Shown: positions 1 through 6,165, numbered from the stretch's first letter. The stretch is 6,885 nucleotides of DNA from Hyphomicrobiales bacterium (GCA_013812985.1 JACCSN010000107.1:1-6885), one strand, 5' to 3'. Translations and numbers: made by a program. The notes: generated by a model from the letters alone, not told the origin.

Positions 1-7
1 AAACCAG

Positions 8-1615
8 ATGCAGAAGTTCCTTGGCAGATGCCCTCGCATCGGGAGATGGGCGATCGCCGTCTCCACAGGCGCTGCCCTCCTGGCGGCGCCATCGCTGATC
101 AATCCCGCGGCGGCGGTTACCCCCAGCCCGTTCGTCGTCGACGAGAATGCGCCAAAAATCCTCCGGGGGGTGTACGATCCCCGCGGCGCGTTCGGCGACG
201 AGCCAGGGGTCGCCATCGAGCACATCTTCATGCCCTGGCAGGAGGTCGACTGGGCGACGCTCCGCACCGCCGACAGTTACGCATCGAGCCGGGGGCGCGA
301 GCTGCTGATCAGCATCGAACCCTGGTCCTGGTCGTCGACCAGCCATCCCTCCAACCAGGAGCATCTGACCGCGATCCGGCAGGGCGGGTTCGATTCGGAC
401 ATCCAGGCGTTCTGCCAGGCGACCGAGGGACTGGAGAGCCGGGTGACGATCCGCTGGGGTCATGAGATGGACGACGTGTCCGGCCGTTATGCGTGGGCGG
501 GCCTGCAGCCCGAGGAGTATATCGGGGCGTACCGCCACTTTGTCGACGAGTGCCGGCGCGTCTCGCCCGACGCCGTGTTCATGTGGTCTCCGAAGGGGGA
601 GGCGACGCTCGCGGGCTATTACCCCGGCGATGGGTATGTCGACTTCGTCGGCATCACGGTGTTCGGGCTGCAGGCCTACGACCGCGAGAAATTCAATCGG
701 GATCGGAGCTTCAGCGAACACCTCAGCGAGCGCTACGATCGCGCGGCGGCGTTCGGCAAGCCGGTGATCGTCGCGGAGCTCGGCTTCAACGGCGACGCGA
801 ACTACATGGAAGCTTGGGCGGAGGAGGTGGCCTGCACCGACGACGAATTCCCGCTGCTGCGGGGGCTCGTCTATTTCAACGAGGTCGAAACCCACGCTTG
901 GCCCGAAAATTTCGGCAAACCGGACTGGCGTGTCAGCCCGGATTTCTTGAACCGGAGCTGCCGAAAGGAGAGCGCTCAGTACTTGCAACCCCTGACCGAA
1001 GAGGATCCGATAATGAGTGTGGGCAGCATCGCATCCACGACATTCGCGGCGTTAGTGATCTCCGCCCCCGCGGCGATGGCCGATACAGTTCCGGAAGCCG
1101 CGGCGCAGGCGATGCCGGTTGCCGCGGTCGAGGGCGCAGCGGAGGCGATGCCGGTCGCCGCGACCGATGCCGCGCCGCAGGCGCAGCCGGCTGACGCGGT
1201 CGAGGCTGCGGCGAAGGCGAGGCCGATGACGGCGGTCGAGCTCGTCCAGGTCTACGGCGGCAAGTCCTGGATGTGGTCGGACGGGGCCGGCTATCTGGCG
1301 CCCGACCGCCGCTTTCTCGCCTGGTCCGGCGCCGGCGATACGGCGACCTATGCGTCGGGGCGCTGGCTCGTCACCGATGCCGGGCGGATGTGCTTCAAGG
1401 CGGTCTGGGAATATGATGGCGGCTCCAGCCCGGCATTGACCTGCTTCAGCCATCGGAAAGACGGTTCGACGATCTACCAGAGGAAGGAGCCGGCAGGGGA
1501 GTGGTACGTTTTCCGGCACAGCGACGCCTCGGTGGAGAGCGAATACAAGAAGCTCCAGAAGGGCGACGCCGTCACGGCCAATCTCAGCCTGGTCCAGGCG
1601 CAACTGCGTCGGTAG
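8..1615 (+). CDS. Exported GH26-type glycoside hydrolase joined to a DUF995 domain
   Basis: A 535-residue protein, probably exported. Residues 1-36 form a signal peptide: basic start (KFLGRCPRIGR), hydrophobic stretch, cleavage near NPAAA. Residues about 50-315 resemble a GH26 (clan A) beta-glycanase such as a mannanase. The motif RWGHEMD gives H152-E153 (acid/base Glu; the His before it is typical of GH26), and E257 in PVIVAELG is the likely nucleophile. Residues 336-358 look like a second signal peptide ending in PAAMA, residues 357-411 are 12-residue repeats, and residues 407-520 match DUF995 (function unknown; ELVQVYGGKSWMW, GRW, MCFKAVWEY, YQRKEPAGEWYVF). Both catalytic Glu are kept, so the hydrolase is probably active; its polysaccharide substrate is unknown. 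Only seven bases precede the ATG, so no ribosome site is visible and an earlier start is possible. It converges on a GH26 paralogue. The join may be a real fusion, a read-through of two genes, or an indel; see the internal start at 1013. Confidence 0.8.
   Translation: MQKFLGRCPRIGRWAIAVSTGAALLAAPSLINPAAAVTPSPFVVDENAPKILRGVYDPRGAFGDEPGVAIEHIFMPWQEVDWATLRTADSYASSRGRELLISIEPWSWSSTSHPSNQEHLTAIRQGGFDSDIQAFCQATEGLESRVTIRWGHEMDDVSGRYAWAGLQPEEYIGAYRHFVDECRRVSPDAVFMWSPKGEATLAGYYPGDGYVDFVGITVFGLQAYDREKFNRDRSFSEHLSERYDRAAAFGKPVIVAELGFNGDANYMEAWAEEVACTDDEFPLLRGLVYFNEVETHAWPENFGKPDWRVSPDFLNRSCRKESAQYLQPLTEEDPIMSVGSIASTTFAALVISAPAAMADTVPEAAAQAMPVAAVEGAAEAMPVAATDAAPQAQPADAVEAAAKARPMTAVELVQVYGGKSWMWSDGAGYLAPDRRFLAWSGAGDTATYASGRWLVTDAGRMCFKAVWEYDGGSSPALTCFSHRKDGSTIYQRKEPAGEWYVFRHSDASVESEYKKLQKGDAVTANLSLVQAQLRR
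999..1015 (+). promoter_or_regulatory. Internal ribosome binding site and TAATG overlap
   Basis: AAGAGGA (999-1005) precedes ATG 1013 by seven bases, a good Shine-Dalgarno distance. The ATG overlaps TAA (1011-1013) and TGA (1014-1016) in the +1 frame relative to the GH26 frame. This layout is typical of translationally coupled genes, but here the upstream gene is open in the frame of the ATG itself. It supports independent initiation of the DUF995 part. Confidence 0.45.
1013..1615 (+). CDS. Possible separate DUF995 protein from an internal start
   Basis: This is an alternative reading of the 3' part of the preceding gene, in the same frame: 200 residues starting at ATG 1013. In favour: AAGAGGA at 999-1005 lies seven bases upstream; residues 7-22 are a hydrophobic stretch ending in an AxA-like site (PAAMA); the GH26 domain is complete before this point; and the out-of-frame stops TAA (1011-1013) and TGA (1014-1016) overlap the ATG, as at the junction of two coupled genes. 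Against: the n-region (MSVGSIAST) has no Lys or Arg, unusual for a signal peptide, and no in-frame stop separates it from the GH26 part. DUF995 proteins are usually small stand-alone secreted or periplasmic proteins of unknown function in Rhizobiales (from memory). Both the long and the short product may be made. Confidence 0.4.
   Translation: MSVGSIASTTFAALVISAPAAMADTVPEAAAQAMPVAAVEGAAEAMPVAATDAAPQAQPADAVEAAAKARPMTAVELVQVYGGKSWMWSDGAGYLAPDRRFLAWSGAGDTATYASGRWLVTDAGRMCFKAVWEYDGGSSPALTCFSHRKDGSTIYQRKEPAGEWYVFRHSDASVESEYKKLQKGDAVTANLSLVQAQLRR
1112..1240 (+). repeat. 36-bp in-frame tandem repeat (12-residue period)
   Basis: Copies begin at 1112, 1148, 1184 and 1220 (last one partial), exactly 36 bases apart. 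The encoded units are MPVAAVEGAAEA, MPVAATDAAPQA, QPADAVEAAAKA and RPMTAVE; a degenerate unit (MADTVPEAAAQA) precedes them. They form an Ala/Pro-rich linker between the second signal-like segment and the DUF995 domain. The copies have diverged at several positions, so they are not a very recent expansion. The period preserves the frame, so copy number could vary without breaking the gene. Confidence 0.85.
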
Positions 1616-1705
1616 CAGCGACGCATCGCGGCAGAATCCGGCTCCACGAGACGCCGCGAAGGGTCGAGGCCGCCGAGCTTTGGCCGGGTTTGCGAGGGCC
1701 TGCCG

Positions 1706-1734
1706 GCCGCCACGTCCGCAAGGAGCGTGGCGGC
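1706..1734. terminator. Strong hairpin between convergent GH26 genes
   Basis: A perfect nine-base-pair stem (1706-1714 with 1726-1734, GCCGCCACG/CGTGGCGGC) continues with TCC/GGA past one bulged G (1725) to close on a GCAA tetraloop of the GNRA class. It sits between two converging genes, so it probably ends transcription from one or both sides. No T-run follows on either strand, so it would be a non-canonical terminator or a 3'-end stabilising hairpin. Confidence 0.45.
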
Positions 1735-1754
1735 TCGGTTCGATTGCGATCGCG

Positions 1755-1771
1755 GCGGCTGCCTGAGCCGC
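1755..1771 (-). terminator. Small hairpin just after the minus-strand GH26 stop
   Basis: A six-base-pair perfect stem (GCGGCT 1755-1760, AGCCGC 1766-1771) with a five-base loop starts six bases beyond the stop codon of the minus-strand GH26 gene. There is no T-run. It may act with the larger hairpin at 1706-1734. The rest of the 1616-1777 gap shows no gene. Confidence 0.25.
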
Positions 1772-1777
1772 TCGCGT

Positions 1778-2731
1778 TCAATCCGCGGCGCCTTCGGCTT
1801 GCTCGGTCCAAAGGCGCGGGCGCACACGCCAGTCCGGCGTGCCGTAGCCGCCCCACCATGGGTATGGCTCTTTCATGTTGAAGTAGACGACAGCGGCGAC
1901 GAGGGGCAGGTCGGCCCTTGCCGCCTGGATTCCCGACAGCACGGCCTGCCTGTAGCTTGGATCGCCAGACACCCCGAATTCAGCAACGATGACCGGCTTG
2001 TTGCGGAAAGCAACGTATCCGTATTTCTTCGCGGCCAGTTCCGAGAAGGAACGTCCACGGCGGTAATAATCCATGTCGACTTGCTGCAGGCCCCAGATCG
2101 GCAGGCCGATGTAGTCGACGTATTGGTCGCCTGGATAATATTGGCTGGGATCGCTTGAGGCCATGGGCGACCAGACAAATTGAGCTTCAGGCGCATGGCG
2201 TCGGCACTTGGTCACAAAGCGCCGGAAGGCTCGAACGAAGGCGTAAGGCTTCGCTCCCGCCCACGGATAGCGGCCTGACGTGTCGTCCATCTCGTGACCC
2301 CATCGGACGAGCACCGGCGACCCGGCCTCTCCGATCGCCCGGCAGATCGTCCTTATCTCCGGATTGTATTCGCCTTCCCAAATCTGCTTCAGGAATTTTT
2401 CGGGGGTGGCAGACTCGCCTGGCCGCTTGAAGGGCTCGACTGTCACGAAGAGCTGGCGATCTCGCCGCTCGGCGTATCTCACAAGGGAACGGAACCACGG
2501 CTTGTACAACGAGTACCAGGAGACGAAGACGTGTTCGATTCCGATCGCCTGACTAGATCGGAATGCCTTCTCCGGATCGTATACCCCAAGCGTCAAAGGG
2601 CGGTCGGGATCTGGGGGCGAGAGGGATTCCATCGCCTGAGCCGACGAGAAAGCATCCTCGGCTGGCACGACGACGCCATGAGCAGCCGCAAACAAGGCCA
2701 GAGCCGCACAGGCTCTCCAACGCAAGAACAT
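1778..2731 (-). CDS. Exported GH26-type glycoside hydrolase (paralogue)
   Basis: A 317-residue protein with a signal peptide (MFLRWRACAALALFAAAHG, cleavage near residue 19-24) and one GH26-like domain filling the rest. H146-E147 in RWGHEMDDTSGRY is the expected acid/base site and E251 in KPVIVAEFG the nucleophile. It shares long identical blocks with the plus-strand GH26 domain (RWGHEMDD, YYPGD.YVD, RSFSE, KPVIVAE, PDWRV) but lacks the DUF995 tail. Start choice: the ATG at 2740 has AGAGG directly against it, too close to work, whereas the ATG at 2731 has AGAGGA (2745-2740) eight bases upstream; a 320-residue form from 2740 cannot be excluded. Probable role: endo-acting cleavage of a beta-mannan- or glucan-like polysaccharide outside the cytoplasm; substrate unknown. 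Third codon positions are less G/C-biased than in neighbouring genes (27 G/C of 60 at 2341-2400), which may point to a separate acquisition. Confidence 0.8.
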   Translation of the reverse strand: MFLRWRACAALALFAAAHGVVVPAEDAFSSAQAMESLSPPDPDRPLTLGVYDPEKAFRSSQAIGIEHVFVSWYSLYKPWFRSLVRYAERRDRQLFVTVEPFKRPGESATPEKFLKQIWEGEYNPEIRTICRAIGEAGSPVLVRWGHEMDDTSGRYPWAGAKPYAFVRAFRRFVTKCRRHAPEAQFVWSPMASSDPSQYYPGDQYVDYIGLPIWGLQQVDMDYYRRGRSFSELAAKKYGYVAFRNKPVIVAEFGVSGDPSYRQAVLSGIQAARADLPLVAAVVYFNMKEPYPWWGGYGTPDWRVRPRLWTEQAEGAAD

Positions 2732-2781
2732 CCGCCTCATCCTCTAATGGGATTGTTTTCAAGCGGATAATGTCTTGGATA

Positions 2782-2787
2782 AGTATA
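2782..2787 (-). promoter_or_regulatory. Candidate -10 element for the minus-strand GH26 gene
   Basis: Read on the minus strand, 2787-2782 is TATACT, five of six matches to the sigma-70 -10 consensus, about 50 bases before the chosen start at 2731. No convincing -35 hexamer lies 16-18 bases upstream, so a promoter here would need an activator or another sigma factor. The element sits inside the palindrome AGTATACT. Confidence 0.25.
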
Positions 2788-2990
2788 CTAGATATGGACG
2801 GTGAGAACTTAACGTTAGTATAGGTAAATAGATTGTCTTCTAGGGAATTCTTACGGTTAAGACAGTTTTCATGGATAGAATTAACAGAATTCCGAAATGT
2901 GCACGCGGAGCCAGGTCTCGCGTCGCTATAGTTCGGCGCTTCCGGTCGGTGGCTGGCTAGGAGGGGACAGAGGAAGCGACCGGAGCCAGA

Positions 2991-3007
2991 CCGGCGGACG
3001 ACGCCGG
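2991..3007 (-). terminator. Hairpin downstream of the ScfR-type regulator
   Basis: CCGGCG (2991-2996) and CGCCGG (3002-3007) form a six-base-pair stem with a five-base loop about 50 bases beyond the regulator's stop. There is no T-run on the minus strand, so it is only a weak terminator candidate. Confidence 0.3.
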
Positions 3008-3054
3008 CCGGCCTGATAGGCGGCGCTTAAACGCCCGTTGCCGCGTAAATCGCT

Positions 3055-4464
3055 CTACCCGGCCAGCTCGTAATCGGACGGGCCGACCACGCTGTCGAGC
3101 AGCGCGGCTGGAACCGCGACGGGTGGGTGGACGCGATGGGCACAATCGAGCCGCTCGCAAAGCCGGCAGGTGACGCCGATCGGCCGAACCGACAGCGCCG
3201 GCCAGCCGGCGGCGAAGCCCGCCGCATCCTCGCGGCGCCAGCCGATCAGAGCCAGCCGGCGCGGCGCCGGCAGGCCGGGCGACCAGGCGCCGTGCTCCGC
3301 TATCGCGACAACCAGAAAAGCGCGCTCGTCCGGCAGAACGATCTCCGCATGGACCGGCTGGCCGGGACTTACTTCGTCGAAAAGCGGCAGCCGAGCGCAG
3401 AGAGGCCCAAAGCGGGGGAACGGAAACCCGGCGCCTTGGCTGCGCGACAGCGTTCCTCCCGACGCATCGAGAACGATCGTGAACGCGGCGGGCATTTCGC
3501 GCCCATCGCCGATCGCCGCGATGCGGGCCATGATCCGTGACGGGCGGAGCTGGAACCGCGCCGAAAGCCGGATGAGGTCGAGCCGCAGCTCGCGCGCCGC
3601 CGCCGCGAGCCGCCCCGCCGGGGCCAGGATCGCTTCCGCGAGCCGCGTGGCGAAGCCGATCCGGCAGATCCGCGCGGCTTCCGTCTCCATCAGCCCCGCC
3701 GCGCCGGTCAGCCGTTCCAGGAGGTCCCGGTGGCCCGACAAGGCGACTTGCCGCGCCAGCAGGAATGGCCGATCCAGGAGTGGAACCCTCTCCGAGATGA
3801 ACAATCGTTGCGAATGGCGGTCGAACCGGCATTGCTCGACCGGCATGACGTGGCCCGGCAGGATGCGCACATCGATGCCGCACGCGTCGCGTAGATGGCT
3901 CTTGAGAGCCTGGCTCGAATCGTCGCGCGGCGACAGCTGCTCGGCGAGCTCTTCGGCGGCCGCTTCCAGCTCCGGATAGTGCGGGCCGGACTGCTCGAAA
4001 TAGGACACGGCGCGATCGAAGGGGAGCCGCGCCGCGGTCTCGGGCGGCGCTTTGCCGCTTTCCGCCATCCGGTGCGACAGGTCGGCAAGCCGCATCAGCG
4101 CCTCGCGCCAGGCCTGATGAAGCCGGGTCACGCCGCGCGCCGCGTTCGGCGCCGTCTCGGCCATGTCGTGGAGCTCCGCCGGCGAGGCGATCTCGCCGGC
4201 CAGCAGGGGATCGGAAAAAACCTCCTTCAGCGCCTCGAACGCCCCCTGTCCCTCCTCGCGCGAGATCTCCGTCACGTCGATCCCGTAGACGCGGGAAAGC
4301 TTCAGGAGCACCTGGACCGTCAACGGGCGCTGGTTGCGCTCGATCAGGTTCAGATAGCTCGCCGACAGGCCGAGATCGGCCGCCATTTGGGTCTGGCTGC
4401 GGCCGAGCCGCTGCCTGAGGCGCTTCAGGCGGGCGCCGGCGAAAATCTTCCGCTCCACGGGCAT
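3055..4464 (-). CDS. XRE-family short-chain fatty acyl regulator (ScfR/RamB type)
   Basis: A 469-residue cytoplasmic transcription factor, the usual ScfR length. Residues about 8-65 are an XRE helix-turn-helix (SQTQMAADLGLSASYLNLIERNQRP). Residues about 180-310 correspond to the IrrE/ImmA-like (M78) region but have no HExxH motif, so no peptidase activity is expected. Residues about 325-450 match the ScfR (DUF2083) domain, ending in CRLCERLDCAHRVHPP (C433, C436, C441) as in relatives. Known relatives are RamB (acetate and glyoxylate genes in Corynebacterium; also described in Paracoccus), PccR (propionyl-CoA carboxylase in Rhodobacter) and MccR. The divergent aceA makes a RamB-like role in glyoxylate-cycle control the best inference; the effector is probably an acyl-CoA. 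Start: GGGGA directly abuts ATG 4464, so GTG at 4458, six bases downstream of it, is an alternative. Autoregulation is plausible because a repeat lies 16 bases upstream of the ATG. Confidence 0.87.
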   Translation of the reverse strand: MPVERKIFAGARLKRLRQRLGRSQTQMAADLGLSASYLNLIERNQRPLTVQVLLKLSRVYGIDVTEISREEGQGAFEALKEVFSDPLLAGEIASPAELHDMAETAPNAARGVTRLHQAWREALMRLADLSHRMAESGKAPPETAARLPFDRAVSYFEQSGPHYPELEAAAEELAEQLSPRDDSSQALKSHLRDACGIDVRILPGHVMPVEQCRFDRHSQRLFISERVPLLDRPFLLARQVALSGHRDLLERLTGAAGLMETEAARICRIGFATRLAEAILAPAGRLAAAARELRLDLIRLSARFQLRPSRIMARIAAIGDGREMPAAFTIVLDASGGTLSRSQGAGFPFPRFGPLCARLPLFDEVSPGQPVHAEIVLPDERAFLVVAIAEHGAWSPGLPAPRRLALIGWRREDAAGFAAGWPALSVRPIGVTCRLCERLDCAHRVHPPVAVPAALLDSVVGPSDYELAG

Positions 4465-4479
4465 TCCCCGCTATGACAA

Positions 4480-4509
4480 AGCTTTACAACTTAACTCGGC
4501 AGCTTTGCA
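4480..4509 (+). repeat. Direct repeat AGCTTT(A/G)CA, candidate ScfR/RamB operator
   Basis: Two nine-base copies differ at one position and start 21 bases apart (4480 and 4501), placing them on the same face of the helix. They are 16-45 bases upstream of the regulator's start codon and over 100 bases upstream of the aceA start. That position would suit autorepression together with activation of aceA from a distance. Binding is inferred, not shown. Confidence 0.45.
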
Positions 4510-4608
4510 TCTCTCGACAGAATGACCCGGATTTCGGGCTCTGTCACGCGTTTCGTCTCGACATTTCGCACTGCAATGTAAAACTCCTTCACAGTCGATT
4601 TGTGATTT

Positions 4609-4612
4609 GGAG
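4609..4612 (+). promoter_or_regulatory. aceA: aceA ribosome binding site that decides the start
   Basis: GGAG at 4609-4612 lies six bases before GTG 4619. An in-frame TTG at 4607 overlaps this element and has no Shine-Dalgarno sequence of its own. GTG 4619 also gives the N-terminus MTEFQDLVP, which matches the usual alphaproteobacterial isocitrate lyase start as I remember it (MTDFYKLVP). Confidence 0.7.
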
Positions 4613-4618
4613 CATGAT

Positions 4619-5917
4619 GTGACGGAGTTTCAGGATCTTGTCCCGAGCGCGCCCAAGGGCCGCTTCGAAGGAGTCGAACGACCGTACGCGCTGAGCGAGG
4701 TAGAGCGGCTCAGGGGTTCGCTGCCGATCCGTCACTCCCTCGCCGAGCACGCGGCGAACCGGCTCTGGCGGCTTTTGCGCGAAGAGGACTTCGTCAATGC
4801 GCTGGGCGCGCTTTCGGGCAATCAGGCCATGCAGATGGTCCGCGCCGGGCTGAAGGCGATCTACCTGTCGGGCTGGCAGGTCGCCGCCGACGCCAACAGC
4901 GCCGGCGCAATGTATCCTGATCAGTCGCTCTATCCGGCCAATTCCGGTCCGGAGCTTGTGCGCCGGATCAATCGCACGCTGCAGCGCGCCGACCAGATCG
5001 AGACGCTGGAAGGCAAGCGCTCGGTCGAGACCTGGTTCGCGCCGATCATCGCCGACGCGGAAGCTGGTTTTGGCGGGCCGCTCAACACTTTCGAGATCAT
5101 GAAGGCCTTCATCGAGGCCGGAGCGGCGGGCGTGCATTTCGAGGATCAGCTCGCCTCGGAAAAGAAGTGCGGCCATATGGGCGGCAAGGTCCTGATCCCG
5201 ACCGCCGCGCACATCCGCAATCTGGTCGCGGCGCGGCTCGCGGCCGACGTGATGGGCGTGGCGACCCTGGTGATCGCGCGCACGGACGCCGAAGCGGCGA
5301 AGCTCATCACCTCCGACGTGGACGAGCGCGACCGGCCGTTCATCGAGGCCGGCGAACGCACGGCCGAGGGCTTCTACCGGGTCCGGAACGGGCTGGAGCC
5401 CTGCATCGCCCGCGCCGTCGCTTATGCGCCTTACGCCGACCTGATCTGGTGCGAGACCTCGAAGCCGGATCTCGATCAGGCGAGGCGCTTCGCCGACGGC
5501 GTGCACCGGGCGCATCCCGGCAAGATGCTCGCCTACAATTGCTCGCCGTCGTTCAACTGGAAGAAGCACCTGGACGACGCGACGATCGCGAAGTTCCAGC
5601 ACGAGCTGGGCGCTATGGGCTACAAATTCCAGTTCATCACGCTCGCCGGCTTCCACCAGCTGAATTTCGGCATGTTCGAGCTCGCCCGCGGCTACCGCGA
5701 CCGCCAGATGGCGGCGTATTCGGAGCTGCAGGAGGCGGAATTCGCGGCCGAGCCGGCCGGCTACACCGCCACGCGTCACCAGCGCGAGGTCGGCACCGGC
5801 TATTTCGACGCCGTGTCGCTGACCATAACCGGCGGCCTGTCCTCCACCACGGCCATGGCGGACTCCACGGAGGCCGCGCAGTTCACGGTCGAGCCGGCGA
5901 AGCAGAAGGCCGCCTGA
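4619..5917 (+). CDS. aceA: Isocitrate lyase
   Basis: A 432-residue cytoplasmic enzyme that splits isocitrate into glyoxylate and succinate, the first step of the glyoxylate bypass used for growth on acetate and fatty acids. Seen in the sequence: the catalytic KKCGHMGGK motif with C184; [10 protein letters not shown] with the Mg-binding D146; [11 protein letters not shown] and [10 protein letters not shown] substrate-binding segments; and TLAGFHQLN around residues 341-349. C184 and D146 are both shifted by 11 from E. coli C195 and D157, consistent with an intact fold. Length is normal for alphaproteobacterial AceA. The start is GTG 4619 with GGAG at 4609-4612; a longer form from TTG 4607 (436 residues) is less likely. 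It is divergent from a RamB/ScfR-type regulator that probably controls it, and is followed after 17 bases by a small gene, probably in the same transcript. Malate synthase is not in the window. Confidence 0.96.
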   Translation: MTEFQDLVPSAPKGRFEGVERPYALSEVERLRGSLPIRHSLAEHAANRLWRLLREEDFVNALGALSGNQAMQMVRAGLKAIYLSGWQVAADANSAGAMYPDQSLYPANSGPELVRRINRTLQRADQIETLEGKRSVETWFAPIIADAEAGFGGPLNTFEIMKAFIEAGAAGVHFEDQLASEKKCGHMGGKVLIPTAAHIRNLVAARLAADVMGVATLVIARTDAEAAKLITSDVDERDRPFIEAGERTAEGFYRVRNGLEPCIARAVAYAPYADLIWCETSKPDLDQARRFADGVHRAHPGKMLAYNCSPSFNWKKHLDDATIAKFQHELGAMGYKFQFITLAGFHQLNFGMFELARGYRDRQMAAYSELQEAEFAAEPAGYTATRHQREVGTGYFDAVSLTITGGLSSTTAMADSTEAAQFTVEPAKQKAA

Positions 5918-5934
5918 AACCAAGGAGAATTTCC

Positions 5935-6165
5935 ATGATCCAGACGAACGTCAAGGAACGGGCCGAGGCGCTCACCTCGGAGATGTCCGACACGCAGCAG
6001 ACCGCTATCCGCGCGCTCGGAAACGAGCTCCACCGGCTGAACCAGGCTGTCGTGCGCTGCGTCGACGCCGGCCTGAGCGTCGAGCTGCAGCGAACCGCCC
6101 GGCACCATGCGGAGGGCGGCTTCTGGGGCGACCTCCTGGTGCCGATCGTCGTCAAGCAGTCCTGA
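5935..6165 (+). CDS. Small protein of unknown function behind aceA
   Basis: A 76-residue protein that I do not recognise. It begins with ATG 5935, seven bases after a strong AAGGAG (5922-5927), and only 17 bases after the aceA stop, so it is probably co-transcribed with aceA. Residues about 5-58 look mainly helical and polar (KERAEALTSEMSDTQQ, NELHRLNQAVVRCVDAG), perhaps a short coiled coil. The end is different: ARHHAEGGFWGDLLVPIVVKQS, with an HH pair (57-58) and a hydrophobic FWGDLLVPIVV tail. No signal peptide or convincing membrane helix is seen. Codon use is G/C-ending like aceA, which supports real coding. A role linked to isocitrate lyase (partner, stability or activity control) is suggested only by position. 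Confidence 0.75.
   Translation: MIQTNVKERAEALTSEMSDTQQTAIRALGNELHRLNQAVVRCVDAGLSVELQRTARHHAEGGFWGDLLVPIVVKQS

Larger units (their letters stand above)
2741..3054. other. AT-rich gap between two minus-strand genes, no gene seen
   Basis: About 314 bases without a credible gene. The part at 2761-2880 has 42 G/C of 120 by my count, far below the surroundings. It contains the palindromes AGTATACT (2782-2789) and TAACGTTA (2810-2817) and two GAATTC sites 42 bases apart (2845, 2887). It probably carries the promoter and regulator sites of the GH26 gene. The GC-rich end (2930-3054) holds the 3' end of the upstream regulator transcript. Confidence 0.6.
4465..4618. promoter_or_regulatory. Divergent promoter region of the regulator and aceA
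   Basis: These 154 bases must hold promoters for both the minus-strand regulator and aceA. AGCTTTACA (4480-4488) and AGCTTTGCA (4501-4509) form a direct repeat 21 bases apart, two helical turns. The first overlaps the palindrome AAAGCTTT (4478-4485). An inverted copy, TTTTACA on the minus strand (4583-4577), lies near aceA. As I recall, RamB/PccR-type regulators bind TTTGCAAA-like sequences, which these half-sites resemble. A weak sigma-70-like pair for aceA is TCGACA (4558-4563), 16 bases, AAAACT (4580-4585). Confidence 0.55.

Noticed and set aside
1112..1240. Possible CRISPR-like array
   Set aside because: The repeats are contiguous without spacers, diverged and keep a coding frame; they are a protein repeat.
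1052..1603. 183-codon minus-strand frame opposite the DUF995 part
   Set aside because: It has an Arg-rich repeat pattern that only reflects the tandem repeat read backwards.
2845..2892. Two GAATTC sites 42 bases apart as a regulator repeat
   Set aside because: Six-base palindromes in AT-rich DNA are expected by chance and the flanks do not match.
2871..2960. 29-codon plus-strand frame in the AT-rich gap
   Set aside because: There is no ribosome binding site before its ATG, it is Arg-rich and no coding signal is seen.
2937..2978. CGCTTCC/GGAAGCG inverted repeat
   Set aside because: The loop of 28 bases is long and there is no T-run; it is too weak to call a terminator.
2957..3883. 308-codon minus-strand frame inside and beyond the regulator
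   Set aside because: It is a different frame of the ScfR-type regulator, Arg/Ala/Pro-rich, with no recognisable domain.
4561..4579. Inverted repeat ACATT...AATGT upstream of aceA
   Set aside because: The perfect arms are only five bases and the extension needs a gap; this can occur by chance, so it is not listed as an operator.
4589..5923. 444-codon open frame on the minus strand opposite aceA
   Set aside because: It mirrors the GC-rich codons of isocitrate lyase, has low-complexity Arg/Gly/Leu composition and resembles no family I recognise.
5167..6165. 332-codon plus frame covering the end of aceA and the small gene
   Set aside because: Only its last 76 codons are credible, with their own ATG and ribosome site at 5935; the rest is an Arg-rich shadow of aceA.
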